A DNA stretch of 64,000 nucleotides from Strigamia acuminata (GCA_949358305.1 OX442320.1:9316259-9380258); one strand, 5' to 3'; counted from the stretch's first letter, positions 24,843 through 34,488 are shown. Numbers and translations: made by a program. The notes: a model not told the origin generated them from the letters alone.

Positions 24843-27800
24843 ATTTTCAACCACAGAAAGGCGAATTGAGTGAAACAGAAACACAAACTACAGTTACACT
24901 CAAGAAAGAGACACCAAAGAAACCAGAAACACCAGAAGAAGCAACAACACAAACCACAGTTACACTCAAGAAAGAGACACCAAAGAAACCAGAAACACCA
25001 GAAGAAGCAACAACACAAACCACAGTTACACTCAAGAAAGAGACGAAACTAGAAACACCAGAAGAGGCAACAACACAAACCACAGTTACACTCAAGAAAG
25101 AGACACCAAAGAAACCAGAAACACCAGAAGAGTCAACACAAACCACAGTTACACTCAAGAAAGAGACACCAAAGAAACCAGATACAAAAGAAGAGGAAAC
25201 AACACAAACCACAGTTACACTCAAGAAAGAGACACCAAAGAAACCAGAAACACCCGAGGAGGCAACACTTACACAGAAACCAAAGCCAATCACAGAACAA
25301 ACAGTTGAAACTGAGATTAAGAAAGCTGTAGTTGAAGAGAAAGAGGAACCGGAAGCTGAATTTACTGCAAAACCAAAACCAAAAGAACCGGAAGAAGAAA
25401 GCGTGACGGTTGTTAAAAAGGAGGTGGAAAAGACGGTTGAAGAGAGTGTGAAGAAAACTGTTAAGAGGAAGAAAATTACTGAAAAACCGCAGGAAGAAGG
25501 ACCCAAAGAAACCGCGACGACCGTCACATTGAAAAAACCGGAAAAAGCAACTGTAGAGGAGGAAACTGTTGAAGAAACGAGTGCAGTCTTTAAATTGCCG
25601 AAAAAACCAAAAGAGGAGGAAAAACCGGAAGAAGTGAGTGCGGTTTTGAAAAAGGAGGAAGATGTACATTATGGGGTGACTTTGAAAAAGGTGGCCCCGA
25701 AACCGGAAGAGGAAGAAGAGACCACTTTGACCATCAAGAAGGTGGTGGAAGAGAAACCACTAGTCGAGGAAGAAGCTGCGGTGGAGAAAACGATCAAGAA
25801 GAAGAAAGTTACGACGAAGGAAGTCCAGGAAACCAAAGAGACAGTGGCGACGGTGACTCTCAAGAAGCCGGAGAAGGCAACGATCCAAGAGGAACCGGAA
25901 GCTGAATTTACTGCAAAGCCAAAACCTAAAGAACCGGAAGAAGAAAGCGTTACGGTCGTGAAAAAGGTGGAGGAAACGACAGTTGTTGAAGATGGCGTAA
26001 AGAAAACGATTAAGAAGACGAAAGTAATTGAAAAACCGCAGGAAGAAGGACCCAAAGAAACTGCGACGACAGTCACGTTGAAGAAACCGGAAAAGGCAAC
26101 GGTAGAGGAAGAAACTGTTGAAGAAACGAGCGCAGTGTTTAAATTGCCGAAAAAACCAAAAGAAGAGGAAAAACCGGAAGAAGCGAGTGCGGTTTTGAAG
26201 AAACAGGAAGATATACATTACGGCGTGACTTTGAAAAAGGCGGCTCCGAAACCGGAAGAGGTGGAAGAGACCACTTTGACCATCAAGAAGGTGGTGGAAG
26301 AGAAACCACGAGTTGAGGAAGAAGCTACGGTGGAGAAAACGATCAAGAAGAAGAAAATAACGAAGGAGGAAGTGGACGAAGTGCAGGAGACGACTGCGGT
26401 CATTAAGAAAATTGAGCCGCAAAAACCGCAAGTCGCTGAGGTGACCGAAGAGGAGACGATTGAGGCTACGATCACGTTGAAACCGGAGACAAAACCGGTT
26501 GAGGAAACCGAGGAAACCGAATTAACGATCAAAAAGCCGAAGAAAAAGAAACCGCAGAAAGAAACGGCTGAGGAAATGAGCGTGGAAAAGGTCGTTAAGA
26601 AAGTGGTGACGGAAGAAGAGGTGAGTTTTAAATTGAAGAAACCGGAAAAGCCGGAAATAACCGAAGAGATTTCTGAAGTGAGTAAAACGTTGCGGTTAAA
26701 ACGTCCGGAGGAGGGTCCGAAAGAGGTGAAAGAAGACGAAGAAGTGACGTTTGAGGCGAGAATTTCTAAAAAGAAACTGGAAGAGGAGGAACCGAAGAAG
26801 GAAGAAAGTCCGGAAGCGACTTTGACCATTAAGAAAGAAGTTAAAGAAACGAAGGAGGAAGAAGCTGCGGTGACGAAAACGATTAAAAAGTTGAAGAAAG
26901 TGACGGAGAAAGCGGAAGAAGAAAAGCCGAAGCGAATAACGACCGAAGACGTGGAAACCGAAGGAAAAATTCAGAAAGCGGTTGTTACTGAAGAGGAAGA
27001 AACGAGTTTGACGCTGAAGAAACCGAAACCGAAGGAAGAGGTTGAGGATTCAGTCGCCGTGACCATTAAGAAGCCGAAAAAGGAGGAGAAACCGGAAAAA
27101 GAGGAAAAACCGGAAGACGAAAAGGAGGAAAAGGTCACTGTGACTTTGAAACCGAAGACGAAGAAGGAAGAGGCGCCCGAAGACGTCAGCGAGAGTGTCG
27201 TCTTGAAGAAACCGACGAAAAAGGGCGAAGAGGAAGAAGAAACGTTGAAAATTGGTAAAAGGAGACCGGAGGAGGTTGAGGAAGCGTCCACTGAGGTGAC
27301 CATCAAGAAGGTGGTTAAAGAGAAAGCGGAGAAACCCGAAGACGAGGAAGAGACGAGTTTGACGTTGAGACGGAAATCGGAAACCAAAGTCGTGGAAGAA
27401 GCGACGGAAAAGAAAATTGTGAAGAAAAAGGTGGTCAAAGAGGAGAGTCCTGAAGCTGAGGAGAAGAAACCGGAAGATGTTGAAGCTGAGTTTAAAATTA
27501 AGCCGAAAAAGAAGACGGAAGACGAAGAAGCCGATTTGAGCATCAAAACCGAACGGAGGGAAGTGACGACGGAAGAGTTGTATGCGGAAACGACGCTCAA
27601 GAAAAAGGTGTTGAAGCCGAAAGGAGACGAGGACGAGGGTCCCGAGACGACTGTGACGTTGAAGAAGGTCCGGAAACCGGACGATAAGGAGGAGGAAGTG
27701 TTTGAGGAAGTCGTGATTAAGAAACCGAAGAAGAAGAAAGAAGAGGATGTGGAAGAAACTGTTGTTTTGAAGCGCGGGCCTAAAGAAGAGACGAAGAAGG

Positions 27801-27992
27801 AGGAATTGAGTACGGAGATGACGATTAAGAAGAAAGTGGTGAAGAGGGACAGCACGGAGGAGGTGACGGAGGAGAGCGGAGATGTGGAAGAGACGTTTAA
27901 GATTACGGTGAAGAGGGGAAAGAAAGCTGAAGAGGAGTCTGATTTGGAGGAGTCGCTTACGTTGAAGACGTCTGACAAACCTGTGTCCTCAG
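24843..27992 (+). CDS. sls: Sallimus/titin second PEVK exon
   Basis: A 3.15-kb exon (about 1,050 residues), entered at phase 1 (g + at = Asp, then FQPQKGE) and left at phase 1 before a weak donor, CAG|GTTGGG. It is almost pure PEVK: TTVTLKKETPKKPETPEEA repeats first, then a duplicated 546-549-nt block with EAEFTAKPKPKEPEEESVTV and HYGVTLKK motifs, then irregular EEE/KKPK sequence ending ESLTLKTSDKPVSS. PEVK sequence is intrinsically disordered and elastic in titins. Its PxxP-like KKPE and KPKKP runs are plausible ligands for the SH3 domain encoded just downstream; that link is inference. The hydrophobic stretch that reads like a signal peptide just upstream is intron. Confidence 0.85.
24881..25265 (+). 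repeat. 66-nt PEVK repeats, six copies
   Basis: TQTTVTLKKETPKKPETPEE recurs from starts near 24,881, 24,947, 25,013, 25,073, 25,136 and 25,202. Steps are 66, 66, 60, 63 and 66 nt, so length changes come in whole codons. Copies are nearly identical in nucleotides. Confidence 0.9.
25343..26437 (+). repeat. 546-549-nt tandem duplication inside PEVK exon
   Basis: The block starting GAGGAACCGGAAGCTGAATT at 25,343 recurs at 25,889, 546 nt later. The HYGVTLKK codons in the two copies are 549 nt apart (Asp codons at 25,661 and 26,210). The copies share EEESVTVVKK, GPKETATTVTLKKPEKATVE, HYGVTLKK and TTLTIKKVVEEKP in the same order, so this is one direct duplication with small codon-sized indels. Confidence 0.85.
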
Positions 27993-28242
27993 GTTGGGAA
28001 ATTATGAATACAATTTACTCGTTACTCATATACAAACAAAATTAAGAAAAGTAAATAAACACATTCCAAATGGCATACTAACACGGAGAATAACATGTGA
28101 CTAAATGCAGTTAAGAAAACAATTTTGTTCAGACATATGTTCGGACAGTAATTATTTAACATTTAAGACGCTTTTTGTGTTTGTTTTGATTTTTGGTTCG
28201 TGGAATAATGTTTTTTTTTTGGTTTAAAATTTTTGTTTTTAG

Positions 28243-28296
28243 ATGATGAGACGTCTTTGAGCATTAAGAAGTTCGTGGTTGTTGACGAAAGGGAAT
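28243..28296 (+). CDS. sls: Small linker exon between PEVK and SH3
   Basis: A 54-nt exon in phase 1-1 (acceptor TTTTTAG, donor GAAT|GTGAGT) encoding DDETSLSIKKFVVVDERE. Its length is a multiple of three with matching phases, so it could be skipped without a frame change. Its composition continues the PEVK style. Confidence 0.7.
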
Positions 28297-28373
28297 GTGA
28301 GTGTTTTGTGGAGGATTTTGAAGGGATTTTTTTGTTTATAAATTGATTTTTTTTTATTTATTTTTTATAATAG

Positions 28374-28646
28374 TTGTGGAGCAGGAAACGGTTGAGTTTC
28401 ATACCGGTGATGTTTTTTACGCCATTTGCACGTACATCGCCGAAAATGATGAAACAATATCGGTCGTGGAAGGTGAGAAATTGTACGTGGTTTTAGAATC
28501 GGACACGGAGTGGGCGCTGGTTCGAAAACATCTGACCGGTGAAAGTGGGTGGGTGCCGAAGAAATACATGAAAACTGAAGGAACGTACCAGAAATACGTG
28601 CAGAAGACACTGAGCGAAAAAATCACAAAACTTCCAGTTTTTGAAA
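28374..28646 (+). CDS. sls: SH3 domain exon
   Basis: Entered at phase 1 (t + tt = Phe) and left at phase 1 (GAAA|GTAAAA). After an acidic lead (VEQETVEFHTGD) the product has the SH3 order of elements: YAICTYIAENDETISVVEG (the ALYDY and n-Src-side acidic part), EKLYVVLESDTEWALVR (with the binding-face Trp), and GESGWVPKKYMK (the G-W/Y-V/F-P signature ending). SH3 domains bind proline-rich peptides. The domain sits directly after about 1,700 residues of PEVK sequence, as expected near the end of the Sls elastic region. A tail of about 20 residues (TEGTYQKYVQKT) leads to the first Ig. Confidence 0.85.
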
Positions 28647-28709
28647 GTAAAACATAAATAATTATTGTAAAAAAAAAAAATTATATTTTTGTATTAAAAA
28701 ATTATCTAG

Positions 28710-28882
28710 TGCCTTCGCCCGGTGATAAACTCGTGGCACCGCGATTTGTAGAGAAACTTAAACCGATCTTCGCACCGGATGGTTCCACCGTGCAGTTTGA
28801 ATGCACAGTCGAGGGTTCCCCGAGACCAAACATCACTTGGTTCAGACAGACAGCCATAATCAAGCAATCGCAGGATTTCCAG
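28710..28882 (+). CDS. sls: Ig domain 1, first half
   Basis: Phase 1 in (a + tg = Met, PSPGDK), phase 0 out (CAG|GTGAAA). Encodes VAPRFVEKLKPIFAPDGSTV and then the B-strand Cys (FECTVEG), SPRPNITWF with the C-strand Trp, and IIKQSQDFQ. This is an I-set Ig start of the titin type, completed by the exon at 28,938. Confidence 0.85.
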
Positions 28883-28937
28883 GTGAAAACGATGACGAAA
28901 TTGACTAAAATTGAAATTATATGACATTTTATTGCAG

Positions 28938-29739
28938 ATCTTTTACGACGACGACAATGTCGCCACGTTGATTATCCGCGAGATTTTCCCGGAAGACGCC
29001 GGAGTGTTCACTATAGTTGCAAAGAACTCCGCTGGATTCGCAACCAGTTCGGCCGAACTCGTAGTCGAAGCTCCGTTGTCCGATCACGGGAGCGACGTCG
29101 GAATTATGTCGCGCAGGAGTTTATCCCGGGAATCGTCTTTGGTGGACATTCTGGAGGGAATTCCACCGACATTCAATCAGAAACCTCAAGTCAAAAGAGC
29201 GGACGAAGGAGACAACGTCGATTTGGAATGTCGTTTAGTCGCAGTGCCCGAGCCGGAAGTGAAGTGGTTCTTCGAAGGCAAACAAATAACGGAAACGAAG
29301 AGAACCGTCATCGAAACCATGTCGGATATACACATGTACACTTCGCAGCTGAAGATCAAGAAGGTCACCGTGGAGGAATCGGGAACTTATGAGATTTTAG
29401 CGACGAATAGGGAAGGCGAAGCGACGAATACCGTTAGTCTGGAAGTTGTGCCGAAAAAGGAACCGCCGAAAATCGTGGAACCGCCGAAGAGCACCACTAC
29501 CAAAGTGGACGAACCTGCTCGGTTGAGCGCGAAGGTGACCGGGGTTCCGCCGCCGACGGTCTCGTGGTACCACGGCGGGAAGAAACTGGAGGACACGAAA
29601 GATCATCGTATCACACAAGTGGATGAGATTTTCTCGATCAATTTCCCATTGGTGCAGAAGACGGACGAAGGAGAATACACTTTGAAAGCTGAAAATGATT
29701 CGGGGAAAATTGCGACGTCGGCCACGATCACCGTTCAAG
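28938..29739 (+). CDS. sls: Ig domain 1 second half, Ig 2 and Ig 3
   Basis: Phase 0 in, phase 1 out (CAAG|GTAGTT). It finishes Ig 1 (IIREIFPEDAGVFTIVAKNS: the D-x-G-x-Y/F position is filled with Phe and the F-strand Cys position with Val). A Ser/Arg linker follows (MSRRSLSRESSLVDI), with RRS/RES sites that could be phosphorylated by basophilic kinases. Ig 2 is PTFNQKPQVKRADEGDNV with Cys and Trp (VKWFFEG). Ig 3 is PPKIVEPPKSTTTKVDEPAR with TVSWYHGGK. Ig 2 and Ig 3 lack the second Cys of the classical disulfide, which is common in titin-family I-set domains. Confidence 0.88.
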
Positions 29740-29800
29740 GTAGTTGCGACGAATTAATTGGTTAATTTTTGTTTGTAATTTTTGATTTCGTCGTTGTTAG

Positions 29801-29859
29801 AACCGAAGAAAGAAGCGGAGGGAATTCCACCGAAGTTTTTGGAGACATTCGACGATTTA
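29801..29859 (+). CDS. sls: Ig domain 4, first part
   Basis: Phase 1 in (g + aa = Glu), encoding EPKKEAEGIPPKFLETFDDL. The exon end is the least certain splice call here. I place it at phase 0 before GTACGG because this joins FDDL to IAPTNGTFKL in the next exon and restores a normal Ig A-A' strand. Reading on reaches a stop at the end of the ICWF frame. Confidence 0.65.
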
Positions 29860-29922
29860 GTACGGAGTTTGTGTTCGATTTGTTGGTTTTAATTAATTTA
29901 AATTATTTTTTTTTGACGGCAG

Positions 29923-29999
29923 ATTGCACCTACAAACGGTACATTCAAATTAACTGCTAAAGTTTACGGTAAACCGACACCTGAGATCACTTGGTATAG
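29923..29999 (+). CDS. sls: Ig domain 4, middle part
   Basis: Phase 0 in (GACGGCAG acceptor), phase 2 out (TATAG|GTGAGT). Encodes IAPTNGTFKLTAKVYGKP and then TPEITWY with the core Trp. The intron falls just after the Trp, a typical position within titin-family Ig domains. Confidence 0.75.
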
Positions 30000-30059
30000 G
30001 TGAGTGGTAACGTTTATTTGCGACGTTAGATATTGGATAATTTTGTTTTTTAAATGCAG

Positions 30060-30248
30060 AAACGGTAAAAAGTTGAAGCCGACGAAAACATGCAAACAAT
30101 CGTACGAACAGGATGTTTGCACGCTCGAGGTTTCCGAAGTTCGGCCGAGTAAAGACGACGGAGAGTATAAATGCGTCGCGTCGAATCCTGCGGGAAAAGC
30201 GACTCATATGGTGGTCATAACTATCGGCGAGTTGCCCAAAGAACCGAT
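30060..30248 (+). CDS. sls: Ig domain 4, last part
   Basis: Phase 2 in (ag + a = Arg), phase 2 out (GAT|GTAAGT). Encodes RNGKKLKPTKTCKQSYEQD, then VSEVRPSKDDGEYKCVASNP, with the D-x-G-x-Y-x-C signature of the F strand, and ends TIGELPKEP as linker to Ig 5. Confidence 0.85.
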
Positions 30249-30312
30249 GTAAGTCTCTATTTTGTTTAATTTGTTGCGCGTGTTGTAATATTTATTGTTG
30301 TTTTTGTTGAAG

Positions 30313-30566
30313 TGTGTTTATTCGGGCACTGAAAAACGAAGAGGTGGAGGAAAAATCGAGCGTGACGTTCGTGTGCGACACGTCCGAAGAAACCCCGGTC
30401 AACTGGACCCACAACGGCAAAGAGATCACGCCGCAGCCGAAATTCGATTTGCTGGACGAAGGCAAACGACATTATCTCACCATCAAAAACGTATCTAAAG
30501 ACGATGCGGGCGAGTACAAATGCACCGTTTTCAATGAGAAAACAACGGCCAAACTTACTGTTAAAG
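30313..30566 (+). CDS. sls: Ig domain 5
   Basis: Phase 2 in (at + t = Ile), phase 1 out (AAAG|GTGCGC). One Ig domain: VFIRALKNEEVEEKSSVTFV with Cys (FVCDTS), VNWTHNGKEI, then VSKDDAGEYKCTVFN. Both disulfide cysteines and the Trp are present. Confidence 0.88.
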
Positions 30567-30634
30567 GTGCGCGAGACAAAATAAGAAATTGGTTTCGATT
30601 AATAATTAATAAAACGTTTTTCGTTCGTGCGCAG

Positions 30635-30907
30635 ACGTTGCGGGAGATTTTCTGCGAAAGATTCAGGATCAAGAAGTTAAAGAGAAACAAGACGCGATGT
30701 TTGTGACCACGATTTCGCGTCCCGATGGGGAAGTGACGTGGTACAAAGATGGCGAACCGATCAAACCCAGTGAGAAACCTCGGTACGAAGAAGTGAAGGA
30801 AGGTCCGGTGAGAAAGTTGATCATCCACGAGTGCACTGTTGACGACGACGGCGAATACACTTGCGTGTTGGGCGAACACGAGTGTACGGCGGAGTTGGCA
30901 GTTGTTG
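30635..30907 (+). CDS. sls: Ig domain 6, followed by a GC donor
   Basis: Phase 1 in (g + ac = Asp). One Ig domain: DFLRKIQDQEVKEKQDAMF, EVTWYKDGEPIKP, then CTVDDDGEYTCVLGEHECTA. The frame can only be joined to the next Ig exon (ELPPQFSST) if this exon ends at 30,907 before GCAAGT, a GC-AG intron. The nearest GT (before GTCATT) would shift the frame and destroy Ig 7. Confidence 0.85.
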
Positions 30908-30975
30908 GCAAGTCATTTCTGTTCGTTAAAAAGGAAAATCAAATTTTCTGATTGTTTTATTTCCGTTTTTATTAG

Positions 30976-31512
30976 AATTGCCGCCGCAGTTTTCGTCGAC
31001 CATGCAAGACGTCAAAGTTGCACGAACCGAAAAAGCAGTTTTCCAGATCGAACTGACCAAAGGCGACGCGCTGGTGCGGTGGTTCCACGAAGAAACGGAG
31101 ATCAAGTTCAGCGAGCACATTCAGTTGGCCATCGACGGTAAAAAGCAACGGTTGATGGTGACAAATGCAAACCACGACGACGCCGGAACGTACAAATGCA
31201 AGGTGGGAGATTCGGTTTGCACCGCTAAGTTGACCGTGGAGGAACCGACCGTCGAGTTTACGGCGAGGTTGCCGGATAAGACCACGGCTCCCGAAGACAC
31301 CGATGTCACTTTACAAGTTCAGCTGTCGCGGCCGGACGTGACCGTGAAGTGGACCAAGAACGGAAAGGAAGTCAAACCGGACAGAAGACATTCTATGTCG
31401 GTCGAAAAGACCATCAGGAAACTCGTCGTCAAGAATGTCGCGCCGGAAGACGTCGGGGAATACACTTGCGTCGTCGGAAACGTGAAATCGAGCACGAAAT
31501 TGAAAGTGGAAT
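30976..31512 (+). CDS. sls: Ig domains 7 and 8
   Basis: Phase 1 in (g + aa = Glu), phase 1 out (GAAT|GTAAGA). Ig 7 is LPPQFSSTMQDVKVARTEKA with ALVRWFHEETEI and HDDAGTYKCKVGDSVC. Ig 8 is VEFTARLPDKTTAPEDTDVT with VTVKWTKNGKEV and APEDVGEYTCVVGNV. The two domains are joined by only a few residues (TVEEPTVEF), the close packing seen in tandem Ig arrays. Confidence 0.88.
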
Positions 31513-31574
31513 GTAAGATTTTGTTGTTATTTTTAATTTGTTTATGTTTATTTTGTTTGTTTGTTTGTTTGCAG

Positions 31575-31865
31575 CTGTTGAATTGACACCGACGGTTGTT
31601 GGTGAAGTGAAGAAAGAACACGTCGTGAAGAAAGGCGATGACGTCAAGGTGGAGGTGAACTTCAAGTGCGTGCCGAAGCCGAAAATCGAATGGGAGTTTA
31701 ACGAAGCGACGATCAAAGCGTCGAAGAAGTATAGTATTGAAGAGGCCGACACCAAAGCCACGATATTTGTTAGGAAGGTGGAGAAGGAAGATGCGGGAAA
31801 TTACACGTTGAAGATCAGTAACAAAGTTGGAGATGTCAGAGTCGAAGTGACGATCAAAGTTATCG
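31575..31865 (+). CDS. sls: Ig domain 9
   Basis: Phase 1 in (t + ct = Ser), phase 1 out (ATCG|GTGAGT). One Ig domain: VELTPTVVGEVKKEHVVKKG, VNFKCVPKPKIEWEFNEATI, and VEKEDAGNYTLKISNKVG. The F-strand Cys is replaced by Leu. It is the last Ig before the first Fn3. Confidence 0.88.
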
Positions 31866-31925
31866 GTGAGTTTGTGTTAAATTGAGAGTGGGAGCGAGTT
31901 GATTGAGGTGGAATTCGTTGAGCAG

Positions 31926-32117
31926 ATAAACCTACACCACCCGGAAGTCCAGAAGCGACGGATATCGACGATACATCACTCACTCTGCACTGGAAATCGC
32001 CCGAATCCGACGGCGGGAGTCCCGTCAGCAACTACGTCATCGAACATCACGACAAGAAGAGTTTCACGTGGGAGCAGATCAATAAGGAATTTACTATTAC
32101 GCAAACTTTCCATAAAG
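31926..32117 (+). CDS. sls: Fn3 domain 1, first part
   Basis: Phase 1 in (g + at = Asp), phase 1 out (AAAG|GTGCGT). Encodes DKPTPPGSPEATDIDDTSLT, LHWKSPESDGGSPVSNYVIE and SFTWEQI, matching the Fn3 start (P-x-x-P-x-G-x-x-x-V), the core Trp and the DGGSPxxxYxxE hallmark of titin-type Fn3. Confidence 0.88.
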
Positions 32118-32174
32118 GTGCGTGTAGAATACTCTCGTTATTATTTATTTATTTATTATTGGTGTTTTAAATAG

Positions 32175-32288
32175 TGATTAAACTGACAACGAGTTCCGAG
32201 TACACATTCAGGGTTATTGCTGAAAATGAGGCCGGACAGAGCGAGCCGTCGTCCCCGAGTTCGTACGTTAAAGTGAAGAAATCAGTTT
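32175..32288 (+). CDS. sls: Fn3 domain 1, second part
   Basis: Phase 1 in (g + tg = Val), phase 1 out (GTTT|GTACGT). Encodes the F-G strands: SSEYTFRVIAENEAGQSEPS, with the conserved Y-x-F-R-V-x-A-x-N-x-x-G pattern, ending in VKVKKSV. Confidence 0.85.
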
Positions 32289-32359
32289 GTACGTTTTGGA
32301 GATTAAATTAATTAGAATCGAAGGATTTTTATTGATTTATTTTTTTCGTGTACTTTCAG

Positions 32360-32471
32360 CGGGCGAGCCTCCAAAGGTTATCGAAGAGCTGAAAGATGTG
32401 AGTTGTGGATTCAACGACACGGCGAAGTTGGAATGTAAATTCACCGGAACCCCGACTCCACAAGTGAAATG
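32360..32471 (+). CDS. sls: Ig domain 10, first half
   Basis: Phase 1 in (t + cg = Ser), phase 2 out within the core Trp codon (TG|GTAAAT). Encodes GEPPKVIEELKDVSCGFND, LECKFTG and PQVKW. The phase-2 split of the Trp codon is a recurrent Ig intron position in this gene. Confidence 0.85.
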
Positions 32472-32531
32472 GTAAATGAAGAAATTAGAGAACGCATTGC
32501 AAGGATTTCAATGGGTTTAATTCGATTTTAG

Positions 32532-32989
32532 GTTTAAAAACGGGAAGGATTTGCCGTTGAAAAAGGCGTACAAAACGACGTTCGAAGGCAACACCGCGAC
32601 GCTTCTTATATCGGACACCACCGACAAGTCTGCGGGTACCTACACGTGTAGAGGTACAAATCCAAATGGTACCGCTGAAACGACGGGGAAACTGAAGATC
32701 CAAGTGCCGCCTAAGATCGAGTACGACGAACGGGCGAAAGAATCGCGATTACCGCTGACGGCGGCTTGGAAGTTGGAAGCGAGATTTACGGGTTATCCGA
32801 CACCGACGATTTCTTGGATGAAGAATAAAGAACCGTTGGTTTCCACTAAACACATGTTGGTCAAGATGGACGAAGAAACGACCTCGATTACCGTTCATAG
32901 TTTGGTTCGTGAAGATGAAGGCACGTTCAAACTGACCGCAACGAACGAAGCAGGCAGCGAATCGGTCACGTTCAATTTAAGAGTGATGG
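32532..32989 (+). CDS. sls: Ig domain 10 second half and Ig 11
   Basis: Phase 2 in (tg + g = Trp), phase 1 out (ATGG|GTAAAT). It finishes Ig 10 ([28 protein letters not shown]), then encodes Ig 11 from about 32,705: [32 protein letters not shown] and [17 protein letters not shown]. Ig 11 has neither disulfide cysteine at the usual places. Confidence 0.88.
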
Positions 32990-33507
32990 GTAAATATCGC
33001 GTTGTTTTGTTAGTAATGAAAATTGACATACACGGATTTCTAAACAATATATACGAAAGAAGAAAAACAAATCTAAAAAATGATATTCTTTTATATGTTC
33101 CGCAAGCACTTGTTGAAACGGAGTGCTGAATTTGTTGGCTTTTACTTTGTGTGCTTTTTTGTTCTTAATCGAACTTTTTCACTGTAGTTGATCGGAGATT
33201 TCGTTCAAGTTCACGTTCACCCAGTCTGGAAGTTGGTAATTGCCGTGTGGAGAGTTTTTTATCGTTGTGCCGTAGCGTTTTTGTAGCCCTAATTGTGTGC
33301 TGTGCAGTTTCGTCACTAAAAAGTCTCTCTTTCTTCTCTTTCTTTTCTCACATTCCTGGTTTCACGAATACCAAACAATTGAATTCATCACACACTCCAG
33401 TTTTACTTACCACACCAAACAATACAATTTCTTCCAAAATTCCGTCTTTTTCGAACGAAAAATCATTCGAAAAGCGCACAAATTGATCGGTTTTTGTTTC
33501 TAAACAG
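32990..33507 (+). other. 518-nt intron holding a possible cassette exon
   Basis: Flanked by GTAAAT and a TAAACAG acceptor, and clearly longer than neighbouring 50-80-nt introns. It contains the candidate 48-nt cassette exon at 33,188-33,235 and otherwise only T-rich unremarkable sequence. Confidence 0.7.
33188..33235 (+). CDS. Candidate 48-nt alternative cassette exon (Arg/Ser-rich)
   Basis: Preceded by a pyrimidine-rich acceptor (CTTTTTCACTGTAG) and followed by GTAATT. With phase 1 on both sides it encodes VDRRFRSSSRSPSLEV between Ig 11 and Fn3 2 without changing frame. The peptide has RRFRS, SRSPS and similar sites typical of phosphorylated linkers. Alternative use is inferred only from splice signals, phase and the long host intron; it could be constitutive or not used. 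Confidence 0.5.
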
Positions 33508-34116
33508 ACAAACCGAGTCCGCCCGCGGATCTACTTGTCCGCGAAGTGACTCCAGACTCGGTCACTTTGGAGTGGGCGCCACCTTTGGACGACGGCGGAG
33601 TGGGCATTACTTCGTACCACATCGAGAAGCGAGATTCGACGAGGGAAGTGTGGACGAGGGTCGCCGACACCGATCTGGACATCAACAGTTATTGCATCCA
33701 GCAATTGGTCGAAGGTTGCGATTACTTTTTCAGAGTTCTCGCGGAAAACGTATGCGGGGTGAGCGAGCCTTTGGAGACTCCGGAACCCGTGACGATCAAG
33801 AGCCCCTTCGAAAAACCATCGGCTCCGATCGGTCCGTTCAGCATCACGGGGATGGACGACACGTCGTTCACGCTGCGATGGAACCCGCCGGACAGCAACG
33901 GGGGAAGTCCGCTGGTCGAATATCTGGTCGAGAGGCGCGAGATCGGCAAGAAAGCGTGGCAGAGAGTGGGAACGACCGACGTGCACACGCTGAACATCGA
34001 AGTTACCGGATTGAAGAAAGATACCGCGTACCACTTTAGGGTGAGCGCGACGAATAAAGTGGGAACTGGACCTCCGTTAGCGCCGGAAGAACCGATCATT
34101 GCCGGAAAGAAAACGA
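33508..34116 (+). CDS. sls: Fn3 domains 2 and 3
   Basis: Phase 1 in (g + ac = Asp), phase 1 out (ACGA|GTAAGG). Fn3 2 is KPSPPADLLVREVTPDSVTL with EWAPPLDDGGVGITSYHIEK and YFFRVLAENVCGVSEPLE. Fn3 3 is PSAPIGPFSITGMDDTSFTL, RWNPPDSNGGSPLVEYLVER and YHFRVSATNKVGTGPPL. Both carry the full titin Fn3 pattern. Two Fn3 domains in one exon with no internal intron contrast with the split domains around them. Confidence 0.9.
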
Positions 34117-34182
34117 GTAAGGGGTTGAATAAATGAAAAATAAATGGAAATTGAATTTTTTATTTGTTTATTTTTATTGCAG

Positions 34183-34488
34183 CTCCTCCTTCGCCGCCGA
34201 CTGGGCCCTTGAAAGTGATTGATGTGACGAGTATTAGCATCACGATCGAGTGGGGTCCGCCAGTGAGCACGGGTGGCGGAGATTTGCTGGGTTTTGTTGT
34301 CGAGAAGAGGATTTCAACGAGTCAGAAGTGGGAGAAGGTCGCTTCGGTGGATCCCACTTGTAAAACGATAACGGTTGCTAATTTGAAAGTGAAGCGCGCA
34401 TATCATCTGCGCATTTGTGCTGAAAATGTGATCGGGTTGAGCGAACCTTTGAATTCAGACGGCCCGGTGCAACTGAAAGAGGATGCGA
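34183..34488 (+). CDS. sls: Fn3 domain 4
   Basis: Phase 1 in (a + ct = Thr), phase 1 out (GCGA|GTAAGT). Encodes PPSPPTGPLKVIDVTSISIT, EWGPPVSTGGGDLLGFVVEK, the core Trp of KWEKVASVD, and AYHLRICAENVIGLSEPLN. Confidence 0.9.

Noticed and set aside
29801-29900. A stop-containing reading of the Ig 4 exon as a truncated isoform
   Set aside because: Reading on past 29,859 gives only a short non-Ig tail to a stop with no poly(A) signal, whereas splicing at 29,859 to 29,923 restores a complete Ig domain.
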